Shown: positions 49,614 through 54,915 of the stretch, piece by piece
How positions within the stretch are numbered: the stretch's first letter is position 1
Layout: the number at the start of each line of letters is the position of its first letter
Source of the DNA: Actinoplanes philippinensis
GTDB taxonomy: Bacteria > Actinomycetota > Actinomycetes > Mycobacteriales > Micromonosporaceae
DNA: 54,915 bases
Direction of reading: 5' to 3'
Assembly: GCF_900113015.1 (NCBI RefSeq)
Contig: NZ_FONV01000032.1
Coordinates: forward strand, 1-54,915
Program-made: the position numbers and the translations under genes
Notes under the pieces: model-generated
Databases searched by the model: none
What the model was told of the DNA's origin: nothing
Seen by the model: the letters and a program-made list of their open reading frames with translations, nothing else

Positions 49614-50744
49614 TCAGCGGGACCGGCGGCGGGCGATGACCACCCCGAGCACGAGCGCGGCAGCGATCAGCGCGCCGCCGGCGGCCATCGCCCCCACCGG
49701 CAGGCCGCCGCTTTCGGCCCGTCCCGCCGAGGCCGGCTGACCGGCCTTCGCCGGGGACGATGATGGTGGGGACGATGACGGTGGGGACGATGACGACGCC
49801 TTGGACGAGCCGGCGACCGGGGCGGGCGCGTCCGGCAGCGCATACCGCAGCATGTCGACGCTGTCGGCGCCGTCGGTCCGTTCCGAGACGCTGAGCAGCG
49901 CGGCGCCGTCGGCCGTGTAGGCGATCGACTCGCCCTGCGGCTCGTCGGGCAGGGCGATCTCGCGAGGCTTCCCCTCACCGATGGCGCGGACGACGGCGTC
50001 CGCGGACCCGCCCGGTTCCACATCGAATTCAAACGCGTCGGCGTACGTCCGGAGCGCCACCCGTGTGCCGTCGGGGCTGGTAGCGGCGCCCGTGACGACG
50101 AACCGGCCCTTGAAGCCGTACGGATTGCCGGTCGTCGTCACCGGGATCCGGAAAGCGCCGGCCCGTCGCAGCGGCACGGGCGCCGACGCGTCCAGGGCGC
50201 GCTCCGGCACGTACACCCCGGCGGTCAGCGGGTCCTTCGTGACCACGATCGGTGTCCCGTCACCGGCGATGAGCAGGGCCTCCGCGTCGTGGGCGCCGTC
50301 CGGGTAGGACAGCCGGAACAGTGTCGGCGACTTCGCGCCCGGGGCCAGCCGCCACACCCCGATGCCGGCCCGTTCGCGGTCGTTGTCGCCGATGTCGCCG
50401 ATCCACAGCGTGCCGTCCGCGCCACGGGCCATGTCCTCGGTGTCCTGCGGCCGCGAGGGGTACGACACCGTACGCGTGACCTTGCACTTCTTCGTCAGGT
50501 AGAAGATCTTGCGCCCGGACTCCTCGTCGGCCCCGTCGTTCACCACCACGTAGCCGTCACTGTCGGCCACCAGCCCGGAGATCTCCACCAGCCGGTCGTC
50601 CTTGACCCGGCACGTGGTCTCCGGCGCTCCGGCCACCGGCGCTCCGGCCACCGGCGCTCCGGCCACCGGCGCTCCGGCCACCGGCGCCGGGGCCAGCGGG
50701 ATCACCGCGGCGATCAGGGCCGCGCCCGCGGACAGCACCGTCAT
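49614..50744 (-). CDS. Secreted, membrane-anchored beta-propeller-like protein
   Basis: A 376-aa protein. An N-terminal signal helix (VLSAGAALIAAVIPLAPAP) is followed by four or five APVAG pentapeptides (15-bp DNA repeat, about 50622-50695). The body has propeller-type strands: LVEISGLVADSDGYVVVND, DTEDMARGADGTLWIGDIGD, NDRERAGIGVWRL, DGAHDAEALLIAGDGTPIVV and GESIAYTADGAALLSVSER. A Ser/Pro repeat linker (about 315-345) leads to a C-terminal helix and an ARRRSR anchor. It would be displayed outside the cell; function unknown. GGGAG precedes ATG 50744. Confidence 0.75.
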   Translation of the reverse strand: MTVLSAGAALIAAVIPLAPAPVAGAPVAGAPVAGAPVAGAPETTCRVKDDRLVEISGLVADSDGYVVVNDGADEESGRKIFYLTKKCKVTRTVSYPSRPQDTEDMARGADGTLWIGDIGDNDRERAGIGVWRLAPGAKSPTLFRLSYPDGAHDAEALLIAGDGTPIVVTKDPLTAGVYVPERALDASAPVPLRRAGAFRIPVTTTGNPYGFKGRFVVTGAATSPDGTRVALRTYADAFEFDVEPGGSADAVVRAIGEGKPREIALPDEPQGESIAYTADGAALLSVSERTDGADSVDMLRYALPDAPAPVAGSSKASSSSPPSSSPPSSSPAKAGQPASAGRAESGGLPVGAMAAGGALIAAALVLGVVIARRRSR

Positions 50745-50866
50745 CTCACTCCCACCGTCGCCCAGCCCGTTGAGGACACCCTGCCACGACGACGCCGCCG
50801 TGGCCCGACAGCAACCCCACAGGGTGCTCACGGGGTGGGCAGACATTCGCAGGTCAAGCTCGGGTC

Positions 50867-51097
50867 ATGACACAGATGACCTTCCCCGTCGCGTTTCCGA
50901 CAGCCCGCCGCGCCACGATCGCGACACCCGCCGGGCAGCCCCGCTGGATGGTGCGGGGCGTCGAGTTCGCGACCGTGCTCGCCGTCAGCCTGGGCGCCGA
51001 TCCGGCGGTCGTCCACCCTTCCGCCGACCGGGGCGTGATCGTGGCCGGCCCGCGTGTCGCCGCCGCCCCGCCCACCTCGTGGATCACGGCGTGGTAG
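50867..51097 (+). CDS. Small hypothetical protein
   Basis: A 76-aa frame of unknown function, with no motif I recognise. Evidence for coding is indirect: nearly all codons end in G or C, and CAAGCT lies 6 bp before the ATG, matching the leaderless pattern of the window. It contains a TARRATIATPAGQPRWMVRG stretch and a valine/alanine-rich middle. It could still be a chance frame in high-GC DNA. Confidence 0.4.
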   Translation: MTQMTFPVAFPTARRATIATPAGQPRWMVRGVEFATVLAVSLGADPAVVHPSADRGVIVAGPRVAAAPPTSWITAW

Positions 51098-51268
51098 AAG
51101 TCACAGCTCCCACATCGTGGTCCCGCGGGGCTGTCCGGGCCTCCGGCGTCACCCGTCGTGAGCAGTGGTTACGCGGGGTAGCCGAAGACGATTGACAACC
51201 GATCAACGGACACGCCGGACCGTCCCCTCGTGACACATCGGGGCCACGCGTGCCGGTACCGTGCCGCA

Positions 51269-53395
51269 GTGCCCGAAGCTCGTCCGCATCTGATCGCCGA
51301 ACGTTACCGCCTGGTAGGCCAGATAGGCCAGGGCGGGATGGGCCGTGTCTGGGCCGCCCGCGACGAGTTGCTCGGCCGCGACGTGGCGATCAAGGAACTG
51401 GTGCCCACCCCCGGCCTGACCGGGGACGAGCTGCGCGCGCTGCGGGAGCGCACCATCCGCGAGGCCCGCGCCATCGCCATGCTCGACCACCCCAACGTGG
51501 TCCGCATCTTCGATGTCGTCTTCGACCGCGGCGAACCGTGGATCGTCATGGAGCTGGTTCCGTCCCGGTCGCTGTTCGACACGGTCCGCGACGACGGGCC
51601 GATGTCACCCGACCGGGCCGCCCGGGTCGGGCTCGGTGTCCTCGCCGCCCTACGGGCCGCCCACCGGACCGGCCTGCTGCACCGCGACGTCAAACCCGGC
51701 AACGTGCTCCTCGCCCACGACGGCCGCATCGTCCTGACCGATTTCGGACTTGCCACCGCCGCCGGTGACGCCAGCATGACCAGCACCGGTGTCGTCCTCG
51801 GCTCCCCGCAGTACCTCGCGCCGGAACGTGCCCTCGACGGCGAGATCGGCCCACCCGCCGACCTGTGGTCCCTCGGCGCGACCCTCTACGCCGCGGTCGA
51901 GGGCCGGCCGCCGTACGTCCGTTCGTCCCCGATGGCCACCCTCGCCGCCCTGGCCACCGAACTGCCGGCACCACCGGAACGCGCCGGCGCCCTGCGCCAC
52001 GCCCTCACCGCCCTGCTCCAGCGCGACCCGGCCCTCCGCGCCGACGCCGAGACCGCCCAGCGCCTGCTCCTCGCCGCCACCTCCGCGAACGCCGCGCCGC
52101 CGCCCGACCTGCCCCGCTACGAACACCCCACCTTCGCCGTTCCCCACCAGCGAACCCCGGCCCCGGTCCTCCCACCCACACCCCAGCCGGGCCCGTCCGC
52201 ACCCCCGGCACGGTCCGCGTCCACGACGCCCCCGGTCCCGTCCGCGCCGGCCGCCCCCACGGCGCCCCCCGTCTTGCCCACCGGGGCCGCCTCCGCGGCA
52301 CCCCTGGTCTCGCCCGCCGCGGCCTCCTTCGCGGCGCCCCCGGTCTCGCCCGCCTCCGGCTCCTCTGCGGCACCCCCGGTTTCGCCTGCCTCCGGCTCCT
52401 CCGCAGCGCGCTCGGTTCCGTCCGGGTCTGCTGCGCAGCTCGCGTCCGGCACTCCCGGAACTCCTGTGGCGGAGAACCCGCCCGGCTCCGCCGATCCGCA
52501 ACGGATCGCGAGGCAGGTGACCGCCGTTCAGCCCATCGTCTCCGGACGAGCCGGCACGTCCGGCACGCCCGGCGGGGCAGCGGGGACCAGCGGCGCGCCC
52601 GCGGAAAGCGGGCCGGCGGACACGTTCGGCCGTGGTGGCGCGGCGGAGGGGCACCAGCGGAGCGGGTCGGCGGACACGTTCGGCCGAAGCGGTTCGACGG
52701 TCGCCCCGCAGCGGAGGCGCCGTGTGCTTCTCGTGGCTGCCGCTGTCGCTGTGCTGGTCACGGGAGGGCTTGTCGCGTACCCCCTGATCTCGGGCGCAAG
52801 CACCGCGGACCCGCAGCCGGACGCGGCCTTCGTCGCACCGTCGGCGGGCGGAGCCGGCGGTGCGGGGACTCCGATCGCGAGCGTGCCGGTCAAGACCTCG
52901 CGCCCGCGGAGCCCGGAGCCGTCCGCGAGTCACTCCGTCAGTGGGAGCCCGTCGGCCAAGCCGTCGAAGCCCGGCACGTCGGCCAAACCGGGCGCGTCGC
53001 CGACGGCGGCCACCACGACCGCGGCGACGGTGGCCGGCCGACGTTTCCAGGGCCACGCGACCGGGACGTGCCTGTACGCGCCCGGGACGACCGGCCGCAT
53101 CCAGTCCTGGGCCTGCAACGACGACGCCGGCCAGAAGTTCACCCATCCGTCCGACGGCACGTTGCGGGTTCGCGGCAAGTGCGTCCAGATCGCCGGCACC
53201 GGGGACGGCGCGACCCTCGATCTGGCCATGTGCACCGGCGCTCGCGCCCAGCAGTGGGATTACAACGCGTCCTACGACCTGGTCAACCTGTGGGCGATCA
53301 AGTGCGTCGACATCCCGGACGCCGACGGTTCGAACGGCGTCGTGGTCCAGATCTGGGAGTGCAACGGCGGCTCCCACCAGAAGTGGGACTACTGA
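51269..53395 (+). CDS. Membrane Ser/Thr protein kinase with extracellular ricin-B lectin domain
   Basis: A 708-aa receptor-like kinase. The PknB-type kinase domain spans about 10-260: IGQGGMGRVW, Lys42 in VAIKELV, HRDVKPGN with Asp140, DFG with Asp158, GSPQYLAPERAL. A Pro/Ala/Ser linker with 42-bp internal repeats (about 290-480) leads to one membrane helix (about 485-507, RRVLLVAAAVAVLVTGGLVA). Outside are a Ser/Pro/Lys stalk and, from about 590, a ricin-type beta-trefoil fragment with QxW-type motifs (IQSWACNDD, AQQWDYN, HQKWDY). It presumably senses a sugar. GTG 51269 is fixed by TACCGT 6 bp upstream, against a GTG at 51230. Confidence 0.88.
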   Translation: MPEARPHLIAERYRLVGQIGQGGMGRVWAARDELLGRDVAIKELVPTPGLTGDELRALRERTIREARAIAMLDHPNVVRIFDVVFDRGEPWIVMELVPSRSLFDTVRDDGPMSPDRAARVGLGVLAALRAAHRTGLLHRDVKPGNVLLAHDGRIVLTDFGLATAAGDASMTSTGVVLGSPQYLAPERALDGEIGPPADLWSLGATLYAAVEGRPPYVRSSPMATLAALATELPAPPERAGALRHALTALLQRDPALRADAETAQRLLLAATSANAAPPPDLPRYEHPTFAVPHQRTPAPVLPPTPQPGPSAPPARSASTTPPVPSAPAAPTAPPVLPTGAASAAPLVSPAAASFAAPPVSPASGSSAAPPVSPASGSSAARSVPSGSAAQLASGTPGTPVAENPPGSADPQRIARQVTAVQPIVSGRAGTSGTPGGAAGTSGAPAESGPADTFGRGGAAEGHQRSGSADTFGRSGSTVAPQRRRRVLLVAAAVAVLVTGGLVAYPLISGASTADPQPDAAFVAPSAGGAGGAGTPIASVPVKTSRPRSPEPSASHSVSGSPSAKPSKPGTSAKPGASPTAATTTAATVAGRRFQGHATGTCLYAPGTTGRIQSWACNDDAGQKFTHPSDGTLRVRGKCVQIAGTGDGATLDLAMCTGARAQQWDYNASYDLVNLWAIKCVDIPDADGSNGVVVQIWECNGGSHQKWDY

Positions 53396-53481
53396 CAAAC
53401 GCCCCGGAGAGAGGCCCGCGCGGGTGTCCGGCAGGTGGTTGAGGGCTGTGAGGGATCGGGAGACGGCGATAGCATGCGGTG

Positions 53482-53763
53482 ATGCCGGTCATCGACCTGG
53501 ATTCGTCGCCTCCCGCGGCTGTGCGCCGCGGGCGGGCGGAGCGTTCGCGGCCTCTGGTCCTCGTGCTGGCCGCGATGACATTGCTGCTGGTCGCCGGCGA
53601 GCCGGTGGCTCTGCCGGGCGTCCCCGATCAGGCGACTGTGTGCGGCGAGCTGCCTCCGCTGCCGGGCCGGGCGGGCGAGCGAGCGACACTCGCCCTCATC
53701 GACCCTCGGTCCGGTGGGGTTCTGGAGATCGTCGACTGTGTCGTGCCCGTCAGGAGGCGATGA
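53482..53763 (+). CDS. Short membrane protein, possibly truncated
   Basis: A 93-aa protein. It begins MPVIDLDSSPP, a basic stretch, then one helix (PLVLVLAAMTLLLVAGEPVA) and an outer segment with two Cys that ends in ATLALIDPRSGGVLEIVDC. The VIDLD start plus a single helix recalls actinobacterial membrane-anchored PQQ-type propeller proteins several hundred residues long, so this may be the remaining N-terminus of one. ATG 53482 follows TAGCAT by 6 bp. The 3' end overlaps the convergent SUFU gene by 14 bp. Confidence 0.5.
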   Translation: MPVIDLDSSPPAAVRRGRAERSRPLVLVLAAMTLLLVAGEPVALPGVPDQATVCGELPPLPGRAGERATLALIDPRSGGVLEIVDCVVPVRRR

Positions 53764-54763
53764 CCTCCACGGTCAGGCCGTCGGTGTGCGGCACCGGGTG
53801 GACGCCGGGGACGAGCAGGCCGGGCAGCGCCGCGATGGCCGCTTCGGGCAGGTCGATCTCGAGAGCGCCGGCCGCAGGAGAGACGCCGTCGCCCGGAGCG
53901 GTTACACCGGACAGAAGAGGGACATCAGAAGCCGGGTCGCCGGCCGCGGCAGGAACGGCGGGGGCGCCGGCCGCGGGGAGCGGGCGTACGGCGTAGGCCG
54001 GCGCCGGGGTCAGCAGGAGCCGGGTGTGGCCGTCGCCGTCGAGGATCAGTGGGCGGCCGTGGGCGAGACGGTCACGGACCGCCTGGGCCGCCAGTGGCGC
54101 GCTGATCTCCTTGAACCGTAGCCGCACCCCGTCCGCCGACGGGGCCGTCCAGGTGAAGCCGGCGAGCAGGAGCAGACCGGTCGACGAGCCGTCGCGTTCG
54201 CGGCCGGCCTCGACGGCGGCGCGGACGGCCGGGTCGTCGGTGGCGGACGGCCGGTCCGGGTCGGTGATCAGCAGGGGGTTGTCGCGGGCGGCCAGCAGCC
54301 CGAGCACGCCCTGGGTGTCCCATCGGCGGGCGGCCTCGTACTCGTCGCCGGTCAGGCCGACGACCTGCAGGAACTGCAGCCGCCCGTGCGGGGTGCCGAT
54401 GGCGCCGAGTTCCGGGTCCTCGGCGAACGCGAGCGCTGTCATCGCCGTCGGACGGTCCGGGGAGATCGGGCCGTTGGCGTCGAGGTGGTGGCCGGGCTCG
54501 AACCAGTTGCCGGTGGAGTACACGTAGCGGGCCAGCCACTGGAGCAGGTCGGCCGCCCACATCGGCGGCTCGTCGTCACCCGGGTCACGGGCGATCCGGA
54601 AGGTCAGCTCGAACCCCCAGCCGGACTCCTCGGTCTCCTCGGCGTCCTCGTCCCGCGCGTACAGCTCGCTCATCCCGTAGCCGACGAGATGCCAGTGATC
54701 GGTGCGCGGATAGAAGCTGACGCCGTCGAGCGGGTTGCCGCCGCCGAGCGCGAACGGCGGCAT
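53750..54763 (-). CDS. SUFU (suppressor of fused) domain protein, 5' end disrupted
   Basis: A 337-aa soluble protein. It starts directly at MPPFALGGGNPLDGVSFYPR, then HWHLVGYGMSELYARDEDAE, GWGFELTFRIA, YVYSTGNWFEPGHHLDANGP and LQFLQVVGLTGDEYEAARRW, all standard for bacterial SUFU-domain proteins. In intact homologues about 20-30 residues precede this and the sequence just before reads (H/Y)-(F/Y)-G/A-T. Here the in-frame codons before the ATG read FGT and are immediately preceded by an IS605-type right end, so the element has replaced the original start. Possibly still translated from ATG 54763. Bacterial SUFU proteins are often toxin-immunity proteins; function here unknown. Confidence 0.8.
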   Translation of the reverse strand: MPPFALGGGNPLDGVSFYPRTDHWHLVGYGMSELYARDEDAEETEESGWGFELTFRIARDPGDDEPPMWAADLLQWLARYVYSTGNWFEPGHHLDANGPISPDRPTAMTALAFAEDPELGAIGTPHGRLQFLQVVGLTGDEYEAARRWDTQGVLGLLAARDNPLLITDPDRPSATDDPAVRAAVEAGRERDGSSTGLLLLAGFTWTAPSADGVRLRFKEISAPLAAQAVRDRLAHGRPLILDGDGHTRLLLTPAPAYAVRPLPAAGAPAVPAAAGDPASDVPLLSGVTAPGDGVSPAAGALEIDLPEAAIAALPGLLVPGVHPVPHTDGLTVEVIAS

Positions 54764-54772
54764 CGTCCCGAA

Positions 54773-54915
54773 TTGACTTCTCCCCGCCCTAATGGACGGG
54801 GATTCCAGCGGTCGTCCGCTGGGTTTCCTGCTTCATCGCCTGCTGCCCCGCACGGAGGTTCCCCCGTTGAGGTCTTACGCCGGCTCCACAGGCAGACACC
54901 GCCAGCCCGGCGGCC
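54773..54915 (-). mobile_element. Right end of an IS605-family (tnpB) element
   Basis: The element runs in from the right edge. Its end has an imperfect hairpin, CCCCGCCC-TAAT-GGACGGGG on the plus strand (54782-54801, one mismatch), followed on the minus strand by AGAAGTCAA at 54781-54773, where I place the boundary. Subterminal hairpin plus a TCAA-type end, without inverted repeats, is typical of IS200/IS605 elements. The tnpB stop codon lies inside the hairpin. No tnpA can be seen in the window. Confidence 0.75.
54789..54914 (-). CDS. TnpB (IS605-family RNA-guided nuclease), C-terminal 41 codons
   Basis: Partial gene, entering from the right edge. The visible tail reads AAGLAVSACGAGVRPQRGN then LRAGQQAMKQETQRTTAGIP and stops at 54791-54789. 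A VSACGxxVRP block followed by KQE and GIP is the usual variable end of actinobacterial IS605-type TnpB proteins, downstream of the zinc ribbon and last RuvC aspartate, both outside the window. The overlapping 3' region and right end would encode the omega RNA, with its guide drawn from the flanking SUFU sequence. Whether the nuclease core is intact cannot be judged. Confidence 0.7.
   Translation of the reverse strand, partial: AAGLAVSACGAGVRPQRGNLRAGQQAMKQETQRTTAGIPVH

Overview
The window is high-GC actinobacterial chromosome. Codon third positions are almost always G or C. Twelve or more genes carry a TANNNT-like -10 box 6-7 bp before an ATG or GTG start, which implies leaderless mRNAs. The gene types (BTAD/NB-ARC regulators, a Ser/Thr kinase with a ricin-B lectin, DUF6188/DUF6042/DUF6232/DUF4242 proteins, many TetR/MarR/LacI/WYL regulators) fit Micromonosporaceae; I would guess Actinoplanes or a close relative. 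The genus is inferred from gene style, not proven.

Region 1 (1-5.1 kb) is loosely packed accessory DNA: two related DUF6042-like genes, a DUF6188 protein, an SRPBCC-like protein, a lipoprotein and a small helical protein. They are separated by unusually long non-coding gaps that hold five same-strand copies of a 14-bp motif (GCGGCA-RN-TGAGT), a decayed tyrosine-integrase N-terminus and a possible transposase scrap. It may be a collection of orphan immunity-like genes.

Region 2 (5.1-17 kb) contains a TetR/SMR drug-efflux pair with its operator, an MFS transporter, a lactate-oxidase-family flavoenzyme, a second TetR, a stand-alone NACHT NTPase of 1075 aa (candidate antiphage/abortive-infection protein), a GNAT acetyltransferase behind a LacI-type operator, a VOC protein divergent from a WYL regulator, and a LacI regulator.

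Region 3 (17-26.6 kb) is an anaerobic nitrate respiration locus. narGHJI is a tightly overlapping operon preceded by a DosR/DevR-type palindrome. It is followed by an isochorismatase-like hydrolase, a methyltransferase, a DUF6232 gene and the nitrate/nitrite carrier narK, and closed by a 15-bp-stem terminator.

Region 4 (26.6-43.8 kb) is mixed: an alpha/beta hydrolase, VOC, GNAT, DUF4242, an HTH regulator, DUF2203, a nitrilase-family amidase, a DUF4132 protein, a giant AfsR-type regulator carrying three separate low-complexity insertions, a Drr-type ABC exporter, a zinc alcohol dehydrogenase with an MFS partner, a PAP2-like protein and a GIDE-like membrane protein. A GrpB remnant lies between the VOC and GNAT genes.

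Region 5 (43.8-54.9 kb) holds cell-surface and secreted functions: a PhoX/DUF839 Tat protein, a secreted cutinase closely resembling PET hydrolases, QsdR-type TetR and MarR regulators, a luciferase-like monooxygenase behind paired MarR operators, an LCP cell-wall ligase, a membrane-anchored propeller-like protein, and the kinase-lectin receptor. The window ends in a SUFU-domain gene whose 5' end is cut by the right end of an IS605-family element; the last 41 codons of its tnpB are visible.

Minisatellites recur across the whole window, inside genes, at stop codons and between genes, and are its most unusual overall property. No tRNA, rRNA or CRISPR array was seen.
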